From the NCBI GenBank assembly GCA_005884765.1, contig VAZV01000172.1, positions 1 through 33,951 on the forward strand: DNA of 33,951 nt, given 5' to 3'. Under the pieces are notes generated by a model. It did not search any database. It was not told the DNA's origin and saw nothing but the letters and a program-made list of their open reading frames with translations. Each line of letters opens with the position of its first letter. Within the stretch, counting starts at the first letter, position 1. The stretch comes from Alphaproteobacteria bacterium (GTDB lineage: Bacteria > Pseudomonadota > Alphaproteobacteria > Rhizobiales > Xanthobacteraceae). Below are positions 1 through 8,751 of this stretch, piece by piece. The position numbers and the translations under genes are program-made.

Positions 1-2090
1 CACGCTTCTGGAACGAATTCCGCACCGACGGCACGTCGGGGACGGCGGCGAACGCGCTGATCGACGGTTTGCAGACCCACAATGCCGGTGAGGTCAACGC
101 AGCGGTGGAACAGCTCGCGGCGAACTCCGCGGACGTGGGAAGCAATAACGTGATGGCGGATGGCGGCAGCTACGCGAATGTGGTGGCGGCGGCGCAAGCA
201 ACAGCCGTGACACCGACGGGCGGCAACGCCGCGGCGGATCCCGCTGCGGCAACGCCTGCCGCGGCTGCTGCAACACCTGCTGCTGCAGATGCCGCCGCTG
301 CCGCAACGCCTGCTGCAGATGCCGCAGCAGCTGCAGCACCCGCCGCGGCTCCGGCCGCCGCCGGTTTGACGGCAACGGATCTATTCAATGATGCAACGAC
401 CCGCGAGATCGGCGGCGTCGGCCCGGATCAGGTCAACCTGATCGTCTCCGACCTGATCGGCGTGCAGCAGATGCTGAGCGCGGCGGACCCCGCGATCAAC
501 AACCTCTCCGATCTGCACACCCACATCATCATCAATCAGCTCAATGAGGAGATCGCATCGGTCGAGAACGCGAATGCGCCGACCACGGGCACGCTGACGC
601 TCGGAACCGATCTCGGACAATTTGTTGGGCGCTCGATCAACGATATCCATCGCGACATTATCGATATCGCCCAAGGCGATCCCGGCGTTCAGGCGCTGTT
701 CAACCCGACGCCGCTGCCGGCCCTGAACACGCCCGCGGCTCCGTTCCACGACAGTGCCGACCAAACGACCTTTATTACGCAGTGGATCCAGGACAGTAAC
801 CATCTCGGACAAATGGCGACGACGATCGAGAACAACGGCTTTACCGGTGACGTCGCCGGACTGGTGCAGCAGATCCAGACTTACGCTACCAATTCGAATG
901 CCTTCGATCAGGCCCAGGGCGGCCTATGGTCGGCACGCTTCTGGAACGAATTCCGCACCGACGGCACGTCGGGGACGGCGGCGAACGCGCTGATCGACGG
1001 TTTGCAGACCCACAATGCCGGTGAGGTCAACGCAGCGGTGGAACAGCTCGCGGCGAACTCCGCGGACGTGGGAAGCAATAACGTGATGGCGGATGGCGGC
1101 AGCTACGCGAATGTGGTGGCGGCGGCGCAAGCAACAGCCGTGACACCGACGGGCGGCAACGCCGCGGCGGATCCCGCTGCGGCAACGCCTGCCGCGGCTG
1201 CTGCAACACCTGCTGCTGCAGATGCCGCCGCTGCCGCAACGCCTGCTGCAGATGCCGCAGCAGCTGCAGCACCCGCCGCGGCTCCGGCCGCCGCCGGTTT
1301 GACGGCAACGGATCTATTCAATGATGCAACGACCCGCGAGATCGGCGGCGTCGGCCCGGATCAGGTCAACCTGATCGTCTCCGACCTGATCGGCGTGCAG
1401 CAGATGCTGAGCGCGGCGGACCCCGCGATCAACAACCTCTCCGATCTGCACACCCACATCATCATCAATCAGCTCAATGAGGAGATCGCATCGGTCGAGA
1501 ACGCGAATGCGCCGACCACGGGCACGCTGACGCTCGGAACCGATCTCGGACAATTTGTTGGGCGCTCGATCAACGATATCCATCGCGACATTATCGATAT
1601 CGCCCAAGGCGATCCCGGCGTTCAGGCGCTGTTCAACCCGACGCCGCTGCCGGCCCTGAACACGCCCGCGGCTCCGTTCCACGACAGTGCCGACCAAACG
1701 ACCTTTATTACGCAGTGGATCCAGGACAGTAACCATCTCGGACAAATGGCGACGACGATCGAGAACAACGGCTTTACCGGTGACGTCGCCGGACTGGTGC
1801 AGCAGATCCAGACTTACGCTACCAATTCGAATGCCTTCGATCAGGCCCAGGGCGGCCTATGGTCGGCACGCTTCTGGAACGAATTCCGCACCGACGGCAC
1901 GTCGGGGACGGCGGCGAACGCGCTGATCGACGGTTTGCAGACCCACAATGCCGGTGAGGTCAACGCAGCGGTGGAACAGCTCGCGGCGAACTCCGCGGAC
2001 GTGGGAAGCAATAACGTGATGGCGGATGGCGGCAGCTACGCGAATGTAGTGGCGGCGGCGCAAGCCACAGCCGTAACACCGACGGGCGGC
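1..2090 (+). repeat. 933-bp coding tandem repeat, two full copies plus 224 bp of a third
   Basis: Bases 1-933 recur at 934-1866, and 1867-2090 repeats the start again. The period of 933 is a multiple of three, so the frame is preserved. Copies 1 and 2 appear identical by eye. Copy 3 is identical until about 2046, then shows three substitutions (in gtagtg, gccaca and gtaaca) before switching to a Gly-rich linker at about 2090. Identity that extends to synonymous positions implies very recent amplification or ongoing gene conversion. The true copy number is unknown because the array runs off the window. Confidence 0.95.
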
Positions 2091-3641
2091 GGAGCAGGCG
2101 GCGGGGGAGACGGTGGAGGCGCGGGCGGCGGTGGAGCCGGCGGCGGTGGCGGGGGCGGCGGTGGAGCTGGCGGCGGTGGCGCTGTCGCAGGCCTCAATCC
2201 CGGCGATCTTTATTTCGAGAACATGTTCAACGACGCGACCAGAATCCTCGAAGGCGGGCTCTGGCACAACAATGTTCCGGTGGGCAACCAGGGCAACGGC
2301 ACCGACGGCCGGTACATCGCCGACCTCACGGCCGTTCAGACCGGGTTGACTGCGGACGTTGCGGCCAACGACTTTTCGGGCGTCCAACTGACGCACGTTA
2401 ACACGGTGCTGGCCGACATAACTACGGCACTCGGTTCGGTGCAGGGCGCGGTCAACAACGACCCCAATGCCGAGGCGACTTTGCGCACGGCGCATCTCGA
2501 CATCATCAACACGATCGAGAACGACCCCATCCTGCAGGCGCTCAGCATCAAGGACAACAATCCCGGGTTCAACTTCGCGCCGCCGGAACTGGCCACGCCG
2601 CTCAACGCCAACACGCCGCACACGACCTTTGCGGAGCTTGGCGCGATATTCGACGACGCCCAGTCCAAATCGCTTGGCGGCATCAACGCTAACAACCTGC
2701 CGGCGATCCAGGCCGATCTGCAGACCGTCCACGACGGGCTGCTGACGCTGATGCAGAACGATCCGCAATTGTTTGGCGGCGCGACCGGCATCCACGCCTC
2801 CACCATTGTCGATCAGATCAATCTGCAATTGACCAACTTCGACCACCAATACGGGCTCAATCCCGACGCCGCGAAAGCGACCAACGATAATTTCCTCGAC
2901 ATCACCGACATCGTTGCGGGCGATGCCAATCTCGCCAACATGGCCTCCGCCAACGGCGTCACCGGGTGGACGCCGGCACCGTTCACCGACGTGGTGCCGG
3001 TCAAGTACCAGGACAATGCCGACCAGACCAATTTCTGGGCGGACTTCATCGCTTCCGGCAACACGCTCGGCGCGCAGGCCGAGCAGCTCGTCTCCAACGG
3101 CACCGCGGCGCAGGTCAAGGCCTTCATTCAGACGCTGCAGGGCTGGGAACACAACATCCAGAACTTCGACGCGGCCCAGGGCGGCATCTTCCAGGCGCGG
3201 TTCGACAACGAACTGCTCGGGCCCGACTCCACCGTAGGTGCCGATGTTACTGCGATGATCAACGGCCTCCAGACCCACAACGCGGCGCTGGTAAAAGCGG
3301 CCGCCGACGGCTTCCATGCCAACGCGGGAGACGTCTCCGGCAACAATGTCCCGCTCAACGGCGGAACCTTCAACGCCGACGGCACTACCATTGCGGACGC
3401 GCTCTCGACCGCCACGGGCCCGCTGCCTCCGGCGCCGGTCTCGCTGCTGACGCCTGCGGCGCCGGCCGCGCCTGTTGCCTGCGCTCCTTGCGGACCGGCG
3501 GCACCAGCGGCGGCGAACACGCCGGCCGCGCCGGCCGCGGCATCCGGTCCTGACGATCAGGTCGCCGCCGTCGACCCTGCCGCCGCGCATCAATCGCACT
3601 TTGCCGAAATGGCGCACCACTTCCACCACATGTGGGCATGA
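1..3641 (+). CDS. Large repetitive Ala/Gly-rich protein, 3' part (5' end outside window)
   Basis: The frame is open from the first bases to a TGA at 3639-3641, so the gene begins upstream and at least 1,212 codons are visible. The product consists of a 311-residue unit repeated exactly (two full copies plus the start of a third). Each copy holds a domain with many Asn, Asp and Gln (from about LTATDLFNDAT to NVMADGGSYANVV) followed by an Ala/Pro-rich linker. The third copy breaks into a Gly-rich linker (about 2085-2180). After it come two diverged relatives of the unit, recognisable by FNDAT, DIINTIENDP, FDAAQGG and INGLQTHNA. The C-terminus has a Pro/Ala tail containing CAPC and ends in a His-rich HFHHMWA. 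I do not recognise a named family. The composition suggests an extracellular or surface repeat protein, but the N-terminus and any export signal are not in view. A short gap and hairpin separate it from the cytochrome gene downstream. Confidence 0.85.
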   Translation, partial: RFWNEFRTDGTSGTAANALIDGLQTHNAGEVNAAVEQLAANSADVGSNNVMADGGSYANVVAAAQATAVTPTGGNAAADPAAATPAAAAATPAAADAAAAATPAADAAAAAAPAAAPAAAGLTATDLFNDATTREIGGVGPDQVNLIVSDLIGVQQMLSAADPAINNLSDLHTHIIINQLNEEIASVENANAPTTGTLTLGTDLGQFVGRSINDIHRDIIDIAQGDPGVQALFNPTPLPALNTPAAPFHDSADQTTFITQWIQDSNHLGQMATTIENNGFTGDVAGLVQQIQTYATNSNAFDQAQGGLWSARFWNEFRTDGTSGTAANALIDGLQTHNAGEVNAAVEQLAANSADVGSNNVMADGGSYANVVAAAQATAVTPTGGNAAADPAAATPAAAAATPAAADAAAAATPAADAAAAAAPAAAPAAAGLTATDLFNDATTREIGGVGPDQVNLIVSDLIGVQQMLSAADPAINNLSDLHTHIIINQLNEEIASVENANAPTTGTLTLGTDLGQFVGRSINDIHRDIIDIAQGDPGVQALFNPTPLPALNTPAAPFHDSADQTTFITQWIQDSNHLGQMATTIENNGFTGDVAGLVQQIQTYATNSNAFDQAQGGLWSARFWNEFRTDGTSGTAANALIDGLQTHNAGEVNAAVEQLAANSADVGSNNVMADGGSYANVVAAAQATAVTPTGGGAGGGGDGGGAGGGGAGGGGGGGGGAGGGGAVAGLNPGDLYFENMFNDATRILEGGLWHNNVPVGNQGNGTDGRYIADLTAVQTGLTADVAANDFSGVQLTHVNTVLADITTALGSVQGAVNNDPNAEATLRTAHLDIINTIENDPILQALSIKDNNPGFNFAPPELATPLNANTPHTTFAELGAIFDDAQSKSLGGINANNLPAIQADLQTVHDGLLTLMQNDPQLFGGATGIHASTIVDQINLQLTNFDHQYGLNPDAAKATNDNFLDITDIVAGDANLANMASANGVTGWTPAPFTDVVPVKYQDNADQTNFWADFIASGNTLGAQAEQLVSNGTAAQVKAFIQTLQGWEHNIQNFDAAQGGIFQARFDNELLGPDSTVGADVTAMINGLQTHNAALVKAAADGFHANAGDVSGNNVPLNGGTFNADGTTIADALSTATGPLPPAPVSLLTPAAPAAPVACAPCGPAAPAAANTPAAPAAASGPDDQVAAVDPAAAHQSHFAEMAHHFHHMWA

Positions 3642-3658
3642 CCGGCGGACGCGCACGA

Positions 3659-3694
3659 CCTCCAGCGCCCTTGGGAAAAAACGGGCGCTGGAGG
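3659..3694 (+). terminator. Strong hairpin after the repeat-protein gene, probable terminator
   Basis: A perfect 12-bp inverted repeat (3659-3670 with 3683-3694, CCTCCAGCGCCC pairing GGGCGCTGGAGG) encloses a 12-base loop, starting 18 bases after the stop codon. There is no U-tract behind the 3' arm, so it is not a textbook intrinsic terminator. It may block 3' exonucleases or assist Rho-dependent ending. Confidence 0.55.
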
Positions 3695-3921
3695 CCAACC
3701 GGATCCTTCAAGCAGCGGGGCTTGGCTGCGTGAGCGATCCATGAGCGAAGCAAAACCGAGAGAGGACCTTTCGTTCGCCGGCTTCGGCGAATCCTTAAAT
3801 CTTGGGGGACAGACAGTTTGCGTACCAACAACCCTACTTCCTGGCGAAATGTCGCCCGGTCCCGATCAAACCGACGTCGAGCCGACCGCGCCCGCGCCCT
3901 GCCCGAGACGGGAGCACGCGC

Positions 3922-5844
3922 GTGAGACAACGCAAGACCGACTACGGGACCATCATCCTGCACTGGCTCTTGGTCGGAGCCTCCGGCGTGGCCTTGCTCA
4001 CCGGATTGCGCATCGCAAGCGAAGCGCCGGATCGAACCTGGATCAACGCGTTCGACAGCCTGCTGCCGCGCAACGGTGTGTGGACCACGCATATGCAGGC
4101 GGCCGTGGTGCTGGTTGGCGTCGCGCTCGCCTACACGATCTATCTGGCCAGATCCGGCCTCAGCCGCCGCGTGCTGCTCGACAAGATTCGCCTGCGCGGA
4201 CTTATCGGCCGCAAGCAGGCGCGATTGGGCGCGATCAGCGTGGTCTTGAACTGGCTGTTTTACCTGACGATGCTGGCGCTGATCATCACTGGGGGCCTGC
4301 TCTATTTCGGCGTGTTCGCAGGTCACGACGCGGCGGCAGTGCATTGGATCGCAACCTGGGCGATGCTGGCCTTTGTCGGCCTTCATATCGTCACGCACTT
4401 CCGGATCGGCGGCGCGTCGCAATTGCTGCGGATTTTCCGCCCCGAGCGCATTCCCGCGCCGCCGCGGCGGCTCGATGCGGTCGAATTGCTGACGCTGCTC
4501 GCCGAGCAATCGGCGCGGCTCGCGCCGGACGCGGATCATCCCGGCAAGATGCCGCCGCCGGCCAATCCGCAGACACCGCCCGGCCAACCACCCGTGCGGC
4601 ATCCGCCGCAGTCTCATCATTCGGCAGCGCAGCCGCGGCCCAAGATGGCGGCGGGCGCGCGCCGGACCAAGCCGCGCAACCCGACGCTGCAATCCAATCC
4701 GCTTGTGGTGGCCGCGGCGATCGCGGTCACCGGCGCTTCGGCGCTGATGGCGGCCGATTGGCTGTCGGTCGACAGTTTGCGGATCCACCGCATCGAGGCC
4801 ACCGACGTGCCGACGCTCGACGGCGACACCTCCGACCGGGTGTGGCGCGGCATCCAGCCCTATTCGGTGATGACCAACGAGGGCGGCAATTTCGACGGCA
4901 AGGGCGAAACGCGGATCGAGATCCGCGCGGTGCACGACGGCACCTGGGCGTATTTCCTGTTCACCTGGGAGGACCCGACGCGGTCGTTGAAACAACTGCC
5001 GCTGGTCAAGCAAATCGACGGCTGGCACGTGCTGCACAACGGTTCTGAGAGCGGCGACGAGCACGACTACAACGAGGACAAGTTCTCGGTGCTGTTGACC
5101 ACCTCGGATGCGGTCCTCGCCGGCGACCGCACCTTCCATGCCGGTCCGCGCCCGATTGCGGAAGCGCCGGCGACCATGACCGGCCGCGGCCTGCATTACA
5201 CCGCCAACGGCTATGTCGACGTCTGGGAGTGGAAGGCAACCAGCGGCGGCCCAACCGGCTGGATGGACGATATGCATTTCGGCCCGCCGCTCGATCCGAC
5301 GCCGGAGCAGGCGCGCTACGTCACGCCGTACCGGGGCGGATTCGCTCCTGACCCTGGAACACCGAACTACAGCGAAAATTTCATCGTCCAGCCGCAATCT
5401 GCCTCGCCCGAAGGTCTCGCGGAGCGCAGCAGCCCGCTGGTCACGCCGCGGCGCTTGCCAAAGGACCTCGCGGCGACCGCGGCAGCGCTGGGCGAGATTT
5501 CGCTCGATCCAAACCTCGGCGAGAGCGACGGCGCGCGCTGGTTCATGACCGAAGCCGAATCGATACCCTACGCCCCCATGCTCGATCGCCTGATTCCGGT
5601 AGGCACCGTGCTGCCGGGCGTGATTCTCGCCGGCGACTTCACCGGTGACCGCGCCGACGTGCGCTGCGCGGCGCGCTGGGCAGGCGGGCACTGGGCGCTG
5701 GAAGTAGCGCGCAAGCTCGATACCGGCAGCCAATACGACGTGCCGCTGAAGAGCGGCATCTTCATGCGGGTCGCGGCCTTTGATCACAGCCAGATCAGGC
5801 ACACCCGTCATATCAGGCCAATCCGACTTGAGGTGGATAAGTAA
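3922..5844 (+). CDS. Cytochrome b561-type membrane domain fused to ethylbenzene-dehydrogenase-like heme domain
   Basis: I chose GTG 3922 (640 aa) because GGGAG lies seven bases ahead and the protein then begins just before the first membrane helix. The same frame stays open back to a TTG at 3802, which has weaker support. Residues about 10-160 form a four-helix cytochrome b561-like domain with candidate heme ligands His14 (ILHW), His57 (TTHMQ), His141 (VHW) and His155/His159 (LHIVTHF). A Pro/Gln-rich linker (about 170-255) and a fifth hydrophobic segment (about 260-280) follow. The rest resembles the EB_dh family (heme-b-binding subunit of ethylbenzene dehydrogenase), with TLDGDTSDRVWRG near its start and FTWEDPTRS following. 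With helix five crossing the membrane, this domain would be periplasmic. The stop shares one base with the next gene's ATG, so the two are likely co-translated. Inference: it passes electrons through the membrane from the reductase encoded next. Confidence 0.8.
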   Translation: MRQRKTDYGTIILHWLLVGASGVALLTGLRIASEAPDRTWINAFDSLLPRNGVWTTHMQAAVVLVGVALAYTIYLARSGLSRRVLLDKIRLRGLIGRKQARLGAISVVLNWLFYLTMLALIITGGLLYFGVFAGHDAAAVHWIATWAMLAFVGLHIVTHFRIGGASQLLRIFRPERIPAPPRRLDAVELLTLLAEQSARLAPDADHPGKMPPPANPQTPPGQPPVRHPPQSHHSAAQPRPKMAAGARRTKPRNPTLQSNPLVVAAAIAVTGASALMAADWLSVDSLRIHRIEATDVPTLDGDTSDRVWRGIQPYSVMTNEGGNFDGKGETRIEIRAVHDGTWAYFLFTWEDPTRSLKQLPLVKQIDGWHVLHNGSESGDEHDYNEDKFSVLLTTSDAVLAGDRTFHAGPRPIAEAPATMTGRGLHYTANGYVDVWEWKATSGGPTGWMDDMHFGPPLDPTPEQARYVTPYRGGFAPDPGTPNYSENFIVQPQSASPEGLAERSSPLVTPRRLPKDLAATAAALGEISLDPNLGESDGARWFMTEAESIPYAPMLDRLIPVGTVLPGVILAGDFTGDRADVRCAARWAGGHWALEVARKLDTGSQYDVPLKSGIFMRVAAFDHSQIRHTRHIRPIRLEVDK

Positions 5845-6971
5845 TGGCGAAGACTTGCAAGGTGACCGTCAACAACGAGACCTTCGTCGCGAACTGCGGC
5901 GACCTCCTGCTGGACGGCGCGATGATGAACGGGGTCGACCTGCCGCACGATTGCCGGAGCGGCGTTTGCGGCACCTGCCGCGTGCGCCTGGTCGCGGGCA
6001 AGGTGTTTGGCGGCGACGACGACGGCAGCGACATGATCCATGCCTGCCAGGCGCGCATCGTCTCGGATCTCAAGATCGTCACCGAACCCGTACCCGATCC
6101 GGTGTCGGTGGCGGCGCAGGTCGTGCATATGACGCGGCTCGCGCCCGACGTGATCGGCGTCAGCATGGAAGTGGAGAAGCCGTTCGATCATCTGCCGGGG
6201 CAATATTGCAACGTGCAATTCCGTGGCTTCCCCGGGCGCTGCTACAGCCCGACCTATCCGCTGGTGGGCGGCCCCAATCCGCGGGTGCTGCATTTCCACA
6301 TTCGCACGTTGCCCGACGGCGCGGTTTCCGCCGCGCTCGGCAAGAGTATCCGCATCGGCCATCGCGTCCGGCTGAGCGGTCCGCACGGCAGCGCTTTTTT
6401 GCGGCCGAACCATCAAGGCGGCACGGTGCTGGTCTCCGGCGGCACGGGTTTCGCGCCGATGTGGTCGATCGCGGTGGCGGCGATCACGGAAGCCCCCGAG
6501 CGCGAATTGATCTTCGTGGTCGCGGCGCGCGATCTGGCGTCGTTCTACATGCATGGCGCGCTGTGCCGGTTGGCGCTGTTTCCCAATGTCACGATCGTGC
6601 CCGTCGTCACCGAGCCGCAGAGCGTTTCGCCGGCGTTCCGCGGCGGTTTGCCGACCGAGCATTTGCCGAACCTGTCGGCCAACGACATCGTCTACACCGC
6701 CGGCGCGCCGGGGCTGACGGACCAGGTGGCGAAGGTCGCGAAAGCGGCTGGCGCGCGATGCTACACCGATCCGTTTGTCTCCAACGCCAAGCACAGCGAA
6801 CCTTCCCGGCTGATCTCGCGCCTCACCGGATGGCTCGACACCGGCAGCGCGCCGACGCTGGCGCCGGCGCAAATGCCGGCACGAAAGCCGGCGCCGAAAA
6901 CGCGCATGCCCCAGGACGCCCGTGCCTATGCCCCACGTTTCGCTCGTTCCGAAATTTCAAACAGCCGGTAG
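5844..6971 (+). CDS. [2Fe-2S] ferredoxin / FAD / NAD(P)H oxidoreductase
   Basis: The ATG overlaps the previous stop by one base (TAATG). The 375-aa product starts with a plant-type ferredoxin domain: Cys37, Cys42 and Cys45 (CRSGVCGTC) and Cys68 ligate the cluster. The gap between the third and fourth Cys is 22 residues, shorter than the roughly 29 usual in plant-type ferredoxins. Next comes a ferredoxin-NADP-reductase-like module with the flavin motif RCYSPTYP (about 134-141), the nucleotide-binding stretch LVSGGTGFAPM (about 195-205) and the late AGAPGLTDQV segment. A basic Pro/Ala-rich tail (about 335-375) has no recognised domain. The order matches electron-transfer components of aromatic oxygenases (ferredoxin first, then flavin, then NAD). 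The neighbour is a heme protein, not an oxygenase, so the likely partner is the b561/EB_dh protein. No signal peptide is seen; it should be cytoplasmic. Confidence 0.85.
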   Translation: MAKTCKVTVNNETFVANCGDLLLDGAMMNGVDLPHDCRSGVCGTCRVRLVAGKVFGGDDDGSDMIHACQARIVSDLKIVTEPVPDPVSVAAQVVHMTRLAPDVIGVSMEVEKPFDHLPGQYCNVQFRGFPGRCYSPTYPLVGGPNPRVLHFHIRTLPDGAVSAALGKSIRIGHRVRLSGPHGSAFLRPNHQGGTVLVSGGTGFAPMWSIAVAAITEAPERELIFVVAARDLASFYMHGALCRLALFPNVTIVPVVTEPQSVSPAFRGGLPTEHLPNLSANDIVYTAGAPGLTDQVAKVAKAAGARCYTDPFVSNAKHSEPSRLISRLTGWLDTGSAPTLAPAQMPARKPAPKTRMPQDARAYAPRFARSEISNSR

Positions 6972-6997
6972 CAAGTCACCTCGCCCCGCCCACCGCT

Positions 6998-7097
6998 GTC
7001 GTACCCCGCGCAGGCGGGGTACCCAGTACGCCGCGGCTTCTCCATTCCATCGCTGACGTCTCGGAATACTGGATCGCCCGCCTTCGCGGGCGATGAC
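6998..7097. repeat. Paired inverted hairpin repeat (GTC-hairpin-CCAGTA ... TACTGG-hairpin-GAC)
   Basis: Hairpin one pairs 7001-7009 with 7014-7022 (loop GCAG) and is followed by CCAGTA. Hairpin two pairs 7073-7081 with 7086-7094 (loop CTTC) and is preceded by ATACTGG. The halves face each other, as in bacterial interspersed mosaic elements. The same design recurs at 17621-17722, and a single half occurs at 17241-17271. It lies 27 bases after the reductase stop and may also end its transcript. Confidence 0.85.
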
Positions 7098-7195
7098 GGC
7101 TGAGAATGTTGCGCGCTTTTCTTCGGGCACACCCTCGCAATCCCGCGGCGCGTTTCGCCCGAGTGATGCAAGAATCATCCGCCCAAAAAAATCAA

Positions 7196-7676
7196 GAGGG
7201 CGCAGGGAAAGCCGGGTGCGCGATGCACCCGCAGCCTCGCGCGCAACAAAAAAAGCGCACGAGCGTAGTCACCACAGGTTCACCGCAACAATCGGCCTTC
7301 CCTGCGCAATGGTTTTAACGGCTTATAGCGCGCTCTCCCCGGCGACGAATTCGTTTTGTCACCGTCATCGGCGGATTAAAGGTTTGTCTAGGCCCGGTCG
7401 GGCCGACGCGCCTCCGCCGATTTAGCATCAGCAACGGATGCCAGGACCACACGGTTTTGCCGTCCGCTACAACGCCATTCGTCCTGCGCGCTGCGACCGC
7501 TCACGGAAATCCCTGGAGACCCGCCCTGCGATCCCATCACGCGCTTGACGCTGCCGCGTCCACCGCATCCCGTCCCAACGTTCGTGACGATGGCCAACGC
7601 CCCTCTTGCGGGACAGGATGGCTGAAACTAGTGGAGGTGATTTGCCCGACGGCACAAGCGAAATATTTTTGGTGAG
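7196..7676. repeat. Long non-coding interspersed repeat, about 480 bp
   Basis: The block starts near AGAGGGCGCAGGGAAAGCCGG and ends near GAAATATTTTTGGTG. I see no credible gene in it. It carries a 15-bp inverted pair with one mismatch (7200-7214 and 7293-7307) and a 7-bp hairpin inside its left end (7213-7219 with 7225-7231). From memory it matches a long repeat scattered through Bradyrhizobium and Rhodopseudomonas intergenic regions, but I could not confirm this and there is no second copy in the window. Together with the paired hairpins it fills the 810-base gap 6972-7781. In 7677-7781 I see nothing identifiable. Confidence 0.55.
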
Positions 7677-7781
7677 GGAGACTGGACAGGTAGAATCACG
7701 TTGATCGGGTTCAAGAAATTAGAATTTTGGCGCGCGGCTAAAGACGCATTTGACGTGATGGCGCGAGTGATTGGTTCGCTC

Positions 7782-8708
7782 TCAAGCTGAACTAAATGCT
7801 TCGCGGTGTCTGGCGACATAGCTCCGATGTGGCCACAGCCTTGGATCATCCGGAAGATGAATGCGTTCTAGCTGCTTGGAAAAGAGGCCACGCAATTCGG
7901 CCGGCACCTTGTTATGCGAGATCAGTAACCCATAGTCATCGGTTAGTGAAATAAGGTGACGATCGAAGAGCCAATGCGCGGTGCTCGATAGCGCCAGACC
8001 ATTCTGAACGACGTCCGGGCCACCCGAGGCGACAGACCAAATGTGCGCGGCTTGCACCTCAGCTTTTCCACCGCCATTGACTATGCGAAGTCTCGTCACG
8101 GCACAACGGTTGTCGTAAGCCTCGCAAACATGGCGCCGGAAGTTGGCGTCGCGGATCTTTCGATTGAGAAGAATCTGCTCAATTCGTCTCGCTTGCTCCA
8201 CCGGTGGTGCTGTGAGGTACTCGACAGTCTCCTCGTCGAGTTCGAGACGATCAAGTTCAAGACGGATCGCGTTGGGTGGCGCAAGCGTTTCGCCAAGACC
8301 GGTACGCACGATCGCCGCGAAATCAGCTTCAGAGATGATGCGAATCGACTTGCCCTGCAGATAAGCGCCGACGCGACTTGGATTACCAATTTCGCGCAGG
8401 GCCGCCTCGGCGTAGGCGCCTTTATTGACAAATGGCACCGGCCGGTCGAACGGTAGATAGTCACTGACAACGGCGTAGGAGTAGCCGGCTCGACGCGAGT
8501 CGGCCTCTATCCGTAGCACCCTAGCAACGGCGATGTAGGCACGGCGGCCGCCGTTTCGCTGTGGTTCGCGATAGACAATCCAATCGCCAATCAGTTGCGC
8601 TGCTACCGTCCGGTATTGAGGGGGGAAGTGGTAGCGGCGCACGATTTCGTCGTCGTAACCAGAGTTAGCCTTTGTATCGAAGATTCCCTTCACTTCGCTG
8701 CCGTCCAT
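7782..8708 (-). CDS. HNH endonuclease, probable restriction enzyme of modified or foreign DNA
   Basis: The 308-aa protein has a C-terminal HNH_2-type nuclease: Cys202 (DNRCAVT), His222 (AAHIWS), Asn236 (QNGLAL), then His245 and His251 in STAHWLFDRH. This is the beta-beta-alpha metal site of restriction-type HNH proteins. The N-terminal part (about 20-130), with YHFPPQY and GDWIVYREP, resembles the PUA/EVE/SRA-like reading domains often fused to HNH nucleases. That assignment is from pattern memory only. It lies 43 bases downstream of the vsr-like gene on the same strand, so the two may share a transcript. The composition is less GC-rich than the flanking housekeeping-type genes, consistent with transfer. 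The substrate (methylated DNA, phage DNA) cannot be read from sequence. Confidence 0.75.
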   Translation of the reverse strand: MDGSEVKGIFDTKANSGYDDEIVRRYHFPPQYRTVAAQLIGDWIVYREPQRNGGRRAYIAVARVLRIEADSRRAGYSYAVVSDYLPFDRPVPFVNKGAYAEAALREIGNPSRVGAYLQGKSIRIISEADFAAIVRTGLGETLAPPNAIRLELDRLELDEETVEYLTAPPVEQARRIEQILLNRKIRDANFRRHVCEAYDNRCAVTRLRIVNGGGKAEVQAAHIWSVASGGPDVVQNGLALSSTAHWLFDRHLISLTDDYGLLISHNKVPAELRGLFSKQLERIHLPDDPRLWPHRSYVARHREAFSSA

Positions 8709-8751
8709 CGTCGCATCTGGGTGAGTTCGGACTGACGCACGAAACGAGCGC

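Noticed and set aside
1..2090. CRISPR or satellite interpretation of the tandem repeat
   Set aside because: The period is 933 bases with no spacers, the frame is kept and the translation is protein-like, so it is a coding repeat.
3741..5048. Overlapping plus-strand frame of 435 codons beginning before the cytochrome gene
   Set aside because: Its product is low-complexity Arg/Ala-rich, while the other frame carries clear b561 and EB_dh features over the same bases.
1857..5811. Long antisense open frames (over 600 and 800 codons) opposite the repeat protein and cytochrome genes
   Set aside because: They are Arg-rich, lack domain motifs and mirror the GC-biased codon positions of convincing plus-strand genes; typical shadow frames in high-GC DNA.
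7093..7675. Small plus- and minus-strand frames in the 7.1-7.7 kb gap
   Set aside because: They fall on repeat elements, have skewed composition and no ribosome-binding sites or motifs.
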